Assembly (NCBI GenBank): GCA_023386885.1 | Contig: JAEWIX010000018.1 | Coordinates: 1 to 41,340, forward strand | DNA: 41,340 nucleotides | Source: Pseudomonadota bacterium | GTDB lineage: Bacteria; Pseudomonadota; Alphaproteobacteria; Rhizobiales; Xanthobacteraceae | Direction: 5' to 3' | Part shown: positions 16,243 through 24,939 of the stretch, one piece after another | Numbering within the stretch: position 1 is the first letter of the stretch | Layout of the letters: each line of letters starts with the position of its first letter | Program-made: the position numbers and the translations under genes | Notes under the pieces: model-generated | Databases searched by the model: none | Seen by the model: the letters and a program-made list of their open reading frames with translations, nothing else | Told to the model about the DNA's origin: nothing

Positions 16243-17613
16243 TCAGAACGCGTATTCGTCGTAGGCCGGTTCGACCGAACCATTCCAGGCGCCGTGATAT
16301 TTTTCCAGCATCTCTTCCGCCGGCGAGCAACCGGATTCAACGATCTCGTCGAGCGCCGTCAAATGGCGGGTTTCATCACGGCCGAGATGATCGACATGGC
16401 CGCGTCGTCGCAGCCCCGCATGTGCGAGCGTCAGACATTCCTTGGCGATCTCGAACAGATAGCGATCGCGGATGCGGGCCTTGAAGCCGAAGCGCGGCAC
16501 ATCATCGCGCAACGCCTGTCGTTCATGGGCATTCCAGTGCTTGGCGATATCCCATGCCGCGTCGAGGCTGACGTCATCGTAAAGCAGGCCGACCCAGAAC
16601 GCCGGCAGCGACGGTAGACGCCCCCACGGTACGCCGTCGGCGCCGCGCATCTCGAGATAGCGCTTCAGGCGCACCTCGGGGAAAATCGTCGAGAGATGGT
16701 TGGCCCAATCGGACAGGGTCGGGCGCTCGCCGGGCAGTTTGGCGTTCTTGCCTTCAAAAAAATCACGGAAAGAGGAACCCGACACGTCGATATAATCGTC
16801 GCCGCGCTTGACGAAATACATCGGTACGTCGAGCGCGTAGTCGACCCAGCGCTCAAAACCCATGCCGGATTCGAACGCCCACGGAATCATGCCGGCCCGC
16901 GCGTTGTCGGTATCGCGCCAGATCTCCGAGCGGAACGACAGGAAGCCGTTCGGCTTGCCCTCGGTGAACGGCGAGTTCGCGAATAGCGCCGTCGCCACCG
17001 GCTGCAATGCGACCGCGACCCGCAGTTTCTTGACCATGTCGGCTTCCGAGGAGAAATCGAGATTGGTCTGTACCGTGCAGGTCCGGTACATCATATCGAG
17101 GCCGTACTGACCGACCTTCGGCATGTAGCCGGTCATGATCTTGTAGCGGCCCTTCGGCATCGCCGGAATCTCCGCCCGCGACCATGACGGCGTCATCCCA
17201 AGGCCAAGGAAGCGAATGCCGAGCGGCGCAGCGACTTCCCGGACCTGCGCCAGATGCGCCATCAGTTCGGCCTGGGTCTGATGCACGGTTTCAAGCGGCG
17301 CACCGGACAATTCGAACTGACCACCGGGCTCAAGCGAAATCGCGCCGCCACCAGTCACGTCATGCAGCCCGATAATGTTGCCGCGCTCCATGATCGGCTC
17401 CCAGCCGAGCAGGAGCCGCATGCCTTCCAGCAACGCACCGATGCCGCGCGGGCCTTCATAAGGCACCGGATGATGTCCACTGACGGTGAATGGGGTCTTT
17501 TCGTGTTCAGTGCCGATCCTGAATTCCGACTTCGGCTTGATGCCCGCCTCGAACCACGCCACCAAATCGTCGCGGGACTGCAGCGGCGTCGTATCGGTCT
17601 GATCACGCGCCAT
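16243..17613 (-). CDS. gshA: glutamate-cysteine ligase (plant/alphaproteobacterial type)
   Basis: Catalyses the ATP-dependent joining of glutamate and cysteine, the first step of glutathione synthesis. The 456-residue product from ATG 17613 matches the plant-like GCS2 group. Visible blocks include the N-terminal RIGTEHEKTPF with metal-binding glutamates, LEPGGQFELSGAP in the active site, LGLGMTPSWSR, and the C-terminal CSPAEEMLEKYHGAW. A TTG nine codons upstream is a less likely start. The gene stands alone between an intergenic stretch and the MarR gene. The nearby glutathione S-transferase uses the product of this pathway, so the neighbourhood has a glutathione theme. Confidence 0.95.
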   Translation of the reverse strand: MARDQTDTTPLQSRDDLVAWFEAGIKPKSEFRIGTEHEKTPFTVSGHHPVPYEGPRGIGALLEGMRLLLGWEPIMERGNIIGLHDVTGGGAISLEPGGQFELSGAPLETVHQTQAELMAHLAQVREVAAPLGIRFLGLGMTPSWSRAEIPAMPKGRYKIMTGYMPKVGQYGLDMMYRTCTVQTNLDFSSEADMVKKLRVAVALQPVATALFANSPFTEGKPNGFLSFRSEIWRDTDNARAGMIPWAFESGMGFERWVDYALDVPMYFVKRGDDYIDVSGSSFRDFFEGKNAKLPGERPTLSDWANHLSTIFPEVRLKRYLEMRGADGVPWGRLPSLPAFWVGLLYDDVSLDAAWDIAKHWNAHERQALRDDVPRFGFKARIRDRYLFEIAKECLTLAHAGLRRRGHVDHLGRDETRHLTALDEIVESGCSPAEEMLEKYHGAWNGSVEPAYDEYAF

Positions 17614-17706
17614 GAAATATCCGGGGAAGAACCGCGACAACTGTGTCCGCGCGGCGAAAGACAGGATCGTGGCCGAACGGCGCGCGACCGGGTGTATTGA
17701 GTGAAT

Positions 17707-18192
17707 TCATCGTGTCGCCGCTATGTTTGGCGCAATCGCTGCGGCTTGATCGCAAGAGCATCCCAGCCGATCAAGCAATCCACACAACTTCGCCGCATCG
17801 GCATCCGACAGCTTCGAGCCGACGTGTCGTTCGATGGCGGCCGAATAGGCGCTCCACATTCGTTTCTGCAAATCGCGCCCAGCCTCGGTGATCTCAACGA
17901 ACAGGCCGCGTTTGTCCATCTTGCATTCACGCCGCGCCGCGAGACCCTCCTCGACCAGGCGGTCGATCAGGCGCGACGTCGAATACTGCGGAATCAACAT
18001 CTGCTTCTCGAGTTCGACCGGGCGCATCTCGCCGCCCGGCGCCCGCGACAACTCCAGCAGCGCGTCATACCAGGCGAGCGGAGGAAACCCCGCCTTCTTC
18101 AAATCCTGCTCGACCGCGCCCAGCACCCTCGACTGGATGCGCATCAGTCGTATCCACGCTGCGGTCGCCTCCGTCGATGGCTTGCGTTTCAT
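17707..18192 (-). CDS. MarR family transcriptional regulator
   Basis: The 161-residue protein has the MarR layout: dimerisation helices at both ends and a winged helix in the middle. The recognition region reads LEKQMLIPQYSTSRLIDRLVEEGL, and the wing carries the DKRGLFVEIT motif that corresponds to the family DxRxxxxxLT. Cysteines at residues 90 and 137-147 could make it redox sensitive, as in OhrR-like members, but that is inference. It is transcribed away from the glutathione S-transferase gene with a shared 157-base control region, so it probably represses that gene and itself. ATG 18192 is chosen; a GTG at 18204 would add four residues. Confidence 0.9.
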   Translation of the reverse strand: MKRKPSTEATAAWIRLMRIQSRVLGAVEQDLKKAGFPPLAWYDALLELSRAPGGEMRPVELEKQMLIPQYSTSRLIDRLVEEGLAARRECKMDKRGLFVEITEAGRDLQKRMWSAYSAAIERHVGSKLSDADAAKLCGLLDRLGCSCDQAAAIAPNIAATR

Positions 18193-18261
18193 TCCATGGT
18201 CCACGGTGTACTGGTCGAAGCGGTGTATTCGTCGAAAATATTCCGATTGAGCATCTTTATA

Positions 18262-18278
18262 AATGCAGATGCATCATT
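18262..18278. promoter_or_regulatory. candidate MarR operator
   Basis: AATGCAGATGCATCATT is an imperfect palindrome with a perfect core GATGCATC (18268-18275) in the gap between the divergent MarR and GST genes, just upstream of the GST -35 element. Its size and AT content suit a MarR site. Confidence 0.4.
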
Positions 18279-18279
18279 C

Positions 18280-18308
18280 TTGACTATTCCATGCAGGCGC
18301 ATTTAATC
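18280..18308 (+). promoter_or_regulatory. candidate sigma-70 promoter of the GST gene
   Basis: TTGACT (18280-18285), a 17-base spacer and TTAATC (18303-18308), about 40 bases before the GST start. The palindromic candidate operator ends just before the -35. Confidence 0.45.
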
Positions 18309-18349
18309 AAGTCATCACATACTGACAATCCTCAGGGAGAACAATTCCG

Positions 18350-18955
18350 ATGAAGCTCTATTATTCGCCGGGCGCCTGTTCGCTGTCGCCGCATATCGCG
18401 CTGCTCGAGGCCGGGCTGGCGCATGACCTCGCCAAGGTCGACCTCAAGGCCAAGAAGGTGGAGGATGGCAGCGACTTCCTCAAGGTCAACCCCAAGGGGC
18501 AGGTGCCGACGCTGCAACTCGACGACGGCAGCATCCTGACCGAGGGCCCGGTGATCGTGCAGGCCATCGCCGACAAGGCCGCCGGCAAGAATCTCGCGCC
18601 CGCGAATGGCACCACCGAGCGCTATCGCTTGCAAGAATGGCTGAACTTCCTCACCAGCGAGTTACACAAGAACTTCAGCCCGCTGTTCGCACCGGTTCTG
18701 AGCGACGAAACCAAGCAGTTCTTCCGCGACCGCCTGATGGGCAAGCTGAAGCATGTCGACGAGAAGCTTTCGGGTCACGACTACTTGATGGGCAAGCAAT
18801 TCAGCGTGGCCGACGGCTATCTCTACACCATGCTGCGCTGGGCCGATGCCCACAAATTCGACCTCTCCGCGCTAAAGAACCTGATGGCCTACAAGACCCG
18901 CGTTGCGGGCCGTCCGCAAGTGCAAGCCGCGCTGAAGAGCGAAGGACTGGCGTAA
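18350..18955 (+). CDS. gstA: glutathione S-transferase (beta-class-like)
   Basis: The 201-residue protein conjugates or binds glutathione. It has the thioredoxin-like N-terminal domain, with Cys10 in SPGACSLSPH as the beta-class catalytic cysteine. The cis-proline segment GQVPTLQL and the conserved (E/T)GPVIVQAIAD helix start are also present. An all-helical C-terminal domain with FSVADGYLYTMLRW carries the N-capping box and hydrophobic core. AGGGAGA precedes the ATG. It is divergent from the MarR gene and followed by a strong terminator, so it is a single-gene unit. The substrate is unknown; detoxification of electrophiles or peroxides is the usual role. Confidence 0.94.
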   Translation: MKLYYSPGACSLSPHIALLEAGLAHDLAKVDLKAKKVEDGSDFLKVNPKGQVPTLQLDDGSILTEGPVIVQAIADKAAGKNLAPANGTTERYRLQEWLNFLTSELHKNFSPLFAPVLSDETKQFFRDRLMGKLKHVDEKLSGHDYLMGKQFSVADGYLYTMLRWADAHKFDLSALKNLMAYKTRVAGRPQVQAALKSEGLA

Positions 18956-18992
18956 GCCATCCCGCACAGCCGCAAGCTAACCATAAACCGAG

Positions 18993-19019
18993 GGGCCGGA
19001 TCGACGATCCGGCCCTTTT
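18993..19019 (+). terminator. Rho-independent terminator of the GST gene
   Basis: A perfect ten-pair stem, GGGCCGGATC (18993-19002) and GATCCGGCCC (19006-19015), with a three-base loop, followed by TTTT. Confidence 0.9.
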
Positions 19020-19041
19020 AAATTCGACATCAATCCTCGGA

Positions 19042-19159
19042 GTCGTCCCCGCGCAGGGGGGGACCAGATCCCCTGGCATCGGTTGTTACAAACAACCTCG
19101 CCTCAGGTGATCGAGCCGAACCGCTGCTGAGTCTGGGTCCTCGCCTGCACGAGGACGAC
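19042..19159. repeat. inverted pair of palindromic intergenic repeats
   Basis: A 25-base unit at 19042-19066 (GTCGTCCCCGCGCAGG and onward to GGACC) recurs on the opposite strand at 19135-19159 (reverse complement GTCGTCCTCGTGCAGG onward to GGACCC). Each unit can fold on itself. Between them lies a perfect short palindrome GGTTGTT-ACA-AACAACC (19081-19097). The block fills the gap between the GST terminator and the FadB stop. It could end or stabilise the fatty-acid transcript. Confidence 0.6.
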
Positions 19160-19170
19160 GCTGAGGTTGT

Positions 19171-21384
19171 TTACGCCGCCGCCTTCTTCGGCGGGAAGCG
19201 ACCGTAGAAGGTTTCGCCCTTGGCGGCCATGTCTTCCAGCAGCTTCGGCGGCGTGAAGCGCGAACCGTATTTTGCCTCGAGCTTGTGGCACAGCGCGACG
19301 AAGTTTTTCGTTCCCATGAAGTCGATGTAGGACAGGGTGCCGCCGGTGAACGGCGCGAAGCCGAAGCCGAGGATAGAGCCGACGTCGGCCTCGCGCGGAT
19401 CGACGATGACGTGATCCTCCACGGTACGCGCGGCTTCCACGGCCTGGGCCACGAGGAAACGCTGCTTCAATTCCTCGACATCGAGCGTATCGGGATCGAG
19501 ATGTTTCGGCTGCAAGGCGGCAATGCCCGACCATAGCGACTTCTGGCCCTTGCCCTTCTCCGGATAGTCGTAGAAGCCCTTGCCATTCTTGCGGCCGAAG
19601 CGGCCTTCCTTCTCAACCATCGCGACCATCAGCTTCTTCTGCGCCTGATCGACGGCGTTGGCGCCGAGATCGGCCTCCGTCGCCTTCATGATCTTGAGCA
19701 CGAGATCGAGCGCGACCTCATCCGACAGCGACAACGGGCCGACCGGCATTCCGGCCATCCGCGCGGTGTTCTCGATCATCGCCGGCGGCACGCCTTCCAT
19801 CAGCATCTCGAGCCCTTCGGCGGTGAAGCGTAGCACGCAGCGATTGGCAAAGAAGCCGCGCGAATCGTTGACCACGATCGGCGTCTTGCTAATCTGGCGC
19901 ACGTAGTCGAGCGCGGTGGCGAGCGCGACGTCGCCGGTATTTTTGCCGAGGATCACCTCCACCAGCATCATCTTCTCGACCGGCGAGAAGAAGTGAATGC
20001 CGATGAAGCGCGACTGATCCGGCCACTCTTCGGCCAGTGAATTGATCGGCAGGGTCGAGGTGTTGGAAGCGAAGATCGCGTCCTTGCGCAGATACTGCTG
20101 TGCCTTGGCGAAGGTCTCCGCCTTCACCTTGCGATCCTCGAACACCGCTTCGATGACCAGATCGCAATCGCCGATCGCGGCATAGTCCGCAGTCGCGGTG
20201 ATGCAGTTCATCAGCGCGTCGCGATCGGCATCCTTAGCGCGGCCCTTGGCAACAAGCGCGTCGATCACCGACTTGGCGTGCGCCTTGCCCTTGTCGGCGC
20301 TTTCCTGATCGCGATCGATCAGCACCACCTCGATGCCGGCCTTGGCCGAGACATAACCGATGCTGGCGCCCATGAAGCCGGCGCCGATCACGGCCAGCTT
20401 CTTCACCTTGGTTGGCGGCACGCCTGCGGGGCGGCGCGCGCCCTTGTTCAGTTCCTGCATCGACAGGAATAGGCTGCGGATCATCGCCGCCGCTTCCTTG
20501 CTGCGCAGGATTTTTGCAAAGTAACGCGACTCGATGCGCAGGCCGTTGTCGATATTGACCAGCAGACCTTCATACACGCAGCTCATGATGGCGCGCGCCG
20601 CCGGATAGTTGTCGTAGGTCTGGCTGCGATAGAGCGCGTTGGCCGGCGGGAACACGTTCATGCCGGCGGCGGAATACACCGCTCCACCCGGCAACTTGAA
20701 ACCCTTGACGTCCCACGGCTGAACCGGCTTGCCGCCGGCCTTGATCCATTCCTTGGCGGCCTTGATGAGATCGGCGGCGGGCACGATGGCGCCGACGATG
20801 TTGGCGGCCTTTGCCTTGGCCAGCGTCATCTGATCGCCCTTGAGCAGCAGTTGCAGCGCATCCGCCGCCGGCATCATGCGCGGCAGACGCTGAGTGCCGC
20901 CGCCGCCCGGAAACAGGCCGACCTTGACCTCCGGCAGGCCAAGCCGCGTCTTCGGATTGTCGGCCGCGACACGATAGTGGCAGGCGAGCGTCAGTTCGAA
21001 CGCGCCGCCGAGCGCGAGGCCGTTGATCGCCGCGACCCACGGCTTGCCGCAGGTCTCGATGGTGCGCAGCGTCTGCGACAGCTTGCGGCTCTCGTCGAAC
21101 AGCATCTGGTTGGCGGCTTCCTCGCCCTTGTCCTTCAACATCGCCGCATAGGTGCGGTTCATGCCTTCCAGCATGGAGAGGTCGGCGCCGGCGGAGAACG
21201 CATCCTTGCCGGAGGTGATGACGACGCCTTTCACCGCCGCGTCGCCGGTGGTCTGCGCGACGATCTGGCCAAGTTCCTCGATGGTGGCGGTGTCGAGCAC
21301 GTTCATCGACTTGCCGGGAATGTCCCACGTCACCAGCGCAATGCCGTCGCTGTCGGTTTCGATCTTGAAATTCTTGAATGCCAT
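19171..21384 (-). CDS. fadB: FadB/FadJ-type enoyl-CoA hydratase / 3-hydroxyacyl-CoA dehydrogenase
   Basis: A bifunctional beta-oxidation enzyme of 737 residues. The N-terminal crotonase domain (about 1-190) has the oxyanion segment DAFSAGADLSML and the glutamate-bearing NGLALGGAFELTLACHYR and LGLPEVKVGLFPGGGG. The NAD-binding dehydrogenase domain starts near residue 330 with GAGFMGASIGY, and SNTSTLPI and HFFSPVEKMMLVE carry the catalytic His region. Two C-terminal helical domains follow. Both active sites look intact. It is the third gene of a minus-strand operon after the acyl-CoA dehydrogenase and thiolase, separated from the thiolase by a hairpin repeat. Confidence 0.95.
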   Translation of the reverse strand: MAFKNFKIETDSDGIALVTWDIPGKSMNVLDTATIEELGQIVAQTTGDAAVKGVVITSGKDAFSAGADLSMLEGMNRTYAAMLKDKGEEAANQMLFDESRKLSQTLRTIETCGKPWVAAINGLALGGAFELTLACHYRVAADNPKTRLGLPEVKVGLFPGGGGTQRLPRMMPAADALQLLLKGDQMTLAKAKAANIVGAIVPAADLIKAAKEWIKAGGKPVQPWDVKGFKLPGGAVYSAAGMNVFPPANALYRSQTYDNYPAARAIMSCVYEGLLVNIDNGLRIESRYFAKILRSKEAAAMIRSLFLSMQELNKGARRPAGVPPTKVKKLAVIGAGFMGASIGYVSAKAGIEVVLIDRDQESADKGKAHAKSVIDALVAKGRAKDADRDALMNCITATADYAAIGDCDLVIEAVFEDRKVKAETFAKAQQYLRKDAIFASNTSTLPINSLAEEWPDQSRFIGIHFFSPVEKMMLVEVILGKNTGDVALATALDYVRQISKTPIVVNDSRGFFANRCVLRFTAEGLEMLMEGVPPAMIENTARMAGMPVGPLSLSDEVALDLVLKIMKATEADLGANAVDQAQKKLMVAMVEKEGRFGRKNGKGFYDYPEKGKGQKSLWSGIAALQPKHLDPDTLDVEELKQRFLVAQAVEAARTVEDHVIVDPREADVGSILGFGFAPFTGGTLSYIDFMGTKNFVALCHKLEAKYGSRFTPPKLLEDMAAKGETFYGRFPPKKAAA

Positions 21385-21404
21385 TTGGCGCTCCCAACTC
21401 TGCC

Positions 21405-21510
21405 GTCATCCTGAGGTGCGCGGTCGAATGGCCGAGCCTCGAAGGATGACCTGAATAGTTTTAACGTCATCCTTCGAGGGTCTCGCTTCGCGCGACCGCC
21501 TCAGGATAAC
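21405..21510. repeat. two inverted copies of a 45-base palindromic element
   Basis: Unit 1 (21405-21450) runs GTCATCCTGAGG to CCTCGAAGGATGAC. Unit 2 (21466-21510) is the same element reversed, running GTCATCCTTCGAGG to CCTCAGGATAAC. Each end is an inverted repeat of the other end, so single units and the pair can all form hairpins. They lie between the thiolase stop and the FadB start, inside the presumed operon. Confidence 0.8.
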
Positions 21511-21528
21511 GCTACCTTTCTCCGAACC

Positions 21529-22737
<1,209 letters not shown>

Positions 22738-22807
22738 CGCTTTTCCTCGAGGTTACTCTCAATTCTATATGGGAACGGCGCCACAATCGGGCGCCGTCAT
22801 CGCAGTC

Positions 22808-24598
22808 TCAGAATGCTTCGGCCGGCAGTTCCATGGTGGTCCCGCTTCCGCTTTGAATGCGCGCCTGATGCAGCGCGGTTTCCGGCAACATCCGTTCCAT
22901 GAAAAACCGCCCGGTCACCAGCTTGGTCTTGAGATAGGCAGAGGCATCGCCCGCCGCAATCTTCTCCTGCGCGACTTTCGCCATGCGCGCCCACATGTAG
23001 GCAAACACCACGAGGCCGAACAGTTTCATGTAATCGGTCGCAGCAGCGCCGGCATTGTCGGGTTTTGCCATCGCATTCTGCATCAGCCACATCGTCGACT
23101 GTTGCAGATGGCCGAGTGCGGTGGAGAGCGGCGCGATGAACGGCTTCATCGCCTCATCGTTCCCATGCTCCTTGGCAAAGGCCGTCACTTCACCGAAGAA
23201 CGCCATCGCGGCACGGCCGCCGTGGCGCGGCAGCTTGCGGCCGACCAGGTCGAGCGCCTGAATGCCGTTGGCGCCCTCATAGATCATGGCGATGCGCGCA
23301 TCGCGCACGAACTGCTCCATGCCCTGTTCGGCGATATAGCCGTGGCCGCCGAACACCTGTTGCGCCTGCACCGCATTGGCGAAGCCGCCATCGGTCAGCA
23401 CGCCCTTCAGCACCGGCGTCATCAGGCCCATGTGATCGTCGGCCGCTTCGCGATCCTTGGCATCGTTGGAACGGTGCGCGATGTCGCTCTTCAACGCGGT
23501 CCACACCACCATGGCGCGTGCTGCCTCGTTGAAGGCACGGATCGACAGCAAGGTGCGGCGCACGTCGGGATGCACGATAATCGGATCGGCCGGCTTGTCC
23601 GGCGCCTGCGGCCCGGTCAGCGCGCGGCCCTGCAAGCGTTCGCGCGCATAGGCGACCGCGTTCTGATAGGCGACCTCCGACATCGCGAGGCCCTGAACGC
23701 CGACGCCAAGCCGCGCCTCGTTCATCATCACGAACATGCCCTGCATGCCCTTGTTTTCTTCGCCGATCAGCCAGCCGGTGGCGTTGTCGTAGTTCATCAC
23801 GCAGGTGGAGTTGCCGTGGATGCCCATCTTGTGCTCGATCGAGCCGCACGACACGCCGTTGCGCGCACCGAGCGAGCCGTCGGCATTGACCAGCACCTTC
23901 GGCACTACGAACAGCGAAACGCCCTTGATGCCGGCAGGCGCACCCTCGATGCGGGCCAGCACCAGATGAATAATGTTGTCGGCGAGGTCGTGTTCGCCGG
24001 CCGAGATGAATATCTTGGTGCCAGTGATCTTGAAACTGCCGTCGGCCTGCTTCACCGCCTTGGTGCGCAACAGGCCCAGGTCGGTGCCGCATTGCGGCTC
24101 GGTGAGGTTCATGGTGCCGGTCCATTCGCCAGACACCATCTTCGGCAGATAGGTCGCCTTCTGCTCCGGCGTGCCGTGAACCAGCAACGCCGCCGTCGCG
24201 CCCATGGTCAGGCCGCCATACATCGAAAACGCCATGTTGGCCGAAATCTGAAATTCCGCGACGGTCTGCGACAGCGTCACCGGCAGCCCCTGGCCGCCAA
24301 ACTCGGCGGGCGCCGACAGGCCGAGCCAACCACCCTCCGCGACCTGCTTGAATGCCTCCTTGAAGCCCTTCGGGGTCGCCACGCTACCGTCGTCATTGCG
24401 CACGCAACCCTCGAGGTCGCCGGTCCGGTTGAGCGGTTGCAGGACCTGCTCGGACAGCTTGGCCGCCTCCTCCAGAATTGCCCCACGGACATCGGGGGAC
24501 GCATCGCTGAAGCCGGGAAGATTGTTGTAACGGTCGAATTGAAAAACGTCGTTGAGGAGGAAATTGACGTCATCGACGGGCGCTTTGTAGCTTGGCAT
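22808..24598 (-). CDS. acyl-CoA dehydrogenase (FadE-like, with extended C-terminus)
   Basis: A flavoprotein that opens beta-oxidation by making the 2-enoyl-CoA. The 596-residue length marks the subgroup with an added C-terminal acetyl-CoA-dehydrogenase-like domain. FAD and substrate segments EPQCGTDLGLLRT and GTKIFISAGEHD are visible. The catalytic glutamate is probably that of IYEGANGIQALDL, preceded by FGGHGYIAEQGMEQFVRDARI. GAGGGACGAC precedes the ATG. It is the first gene of the three-gene fatty-acid operon; the 70-base gap to the thiolase has no terminator. Electrons should pass to ETF, which is not encoded here. Confidence 0.95.
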   Translation of the reverse strand: MPSYKAPVDDVNFLLNDVFQFDRYNNLPGFSDASPDVRGAILEEAAKLSEQVLQPLNRTGDLEGCVRNDDGSVATPKGFKEAFKQVAEGGWLGLSAPAEFGGQGLPVTLSQTVAEFQISANMAFSMYGGLTMGATAALLVHGTPEQKATYLPKMVSGEWTGTMNLTEPQCGTDLGLLRTKAVKQADGSFKITGTKIFISAGEHDLADNIIHLVLARIEGAPAGIKGVSLFVVPKVLVNADGSLGARNGVSCGSIEHKMGIHGNSTCVMNYDNATGWLIGEENKGMQGMFVMMNEARLGVGVQGLAMSEVAYQNAVAYARERLQGRALTGPQAPDKPADPIIVHPDVRRTLLSIRAFNEAARAMVVWTALKSDIAHRSNDAKDREAADDHMGLMTPVLKGVLTDGGFANAVQAQQVFGGHGYIAEQGMEQFVRDARIAMIYEGANGIQALDLVGRKLPRHGGRAAMAFFGEVTAFAKEHGNDEAMKPFIAPLSTALGHLQQSTMWLMQNAMAKPDNAGAAATDYMKLFGLVVFAYMWARMAKVAQEKIAAGDASAYLKTKLVTGRFFMERMLPETALHQARIQSGSGTTMELPAEAF

Positions 24599-24939
24599 GT
24601 CGTCCCTCTAAACTGGCGTTATTGGAACCGTTTCTACCAAGAAATCTTGCACCGCAGCAATGAATCTATTGCCGCGGACACACTCATAGGTTGAATGCTC
24701 TCGAACACACGAGCGTCCAAAACCTCTGTCGGTCGCGGCGGCGCATCAGGCGCATAAGCGGCCGTGTCGGCAACTTTTCGGCCGGTTCCGTCAATCCTTA
24801 ACGGCTTATTTACCCTAACACGAAAAAGTCCGGTTGAGAGGCAGACGAGCGCCGCCCGATGGGATTGTCTTAACCAAACGGGGACGCGTGGAGCCAGACG
24901 GCGCAACAATCGGCGCCAGATCGGACACCGGACCACAGC
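24599..24939. other. divergent control region between acyl-CoA dehydrogenase and PodJ-like genes
   Basis: About 340 bases with no gene. It must carry the promoters of both flanking genes. AT-rich sequence at 24797-24830 stands out from its surroundings and contains a CtrA-like box, listed separately. I see no terminator or repeat. Confidence 0.5.
24798..24813 (+). promoter_or_regulatory. CtrA-like box
   Basis: TTAA-CGGCTTA-TTTAC matches the alphaproteobacterial cell-cycle regulator consensus TTAA-N7-TTAAC with one change. It lies about 127 bases before the start of the PodJ-like gene. One near match by chance is possible. Confidence 0.3.

Noticed and set aside
22769..24694. A 641-codon plus-strand open frame opposite the acyl-CoA dehydrogenase
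   Set aside because: It mirrors the true gene, has a skewed His/Arg composition, and lacks a ribosome site.
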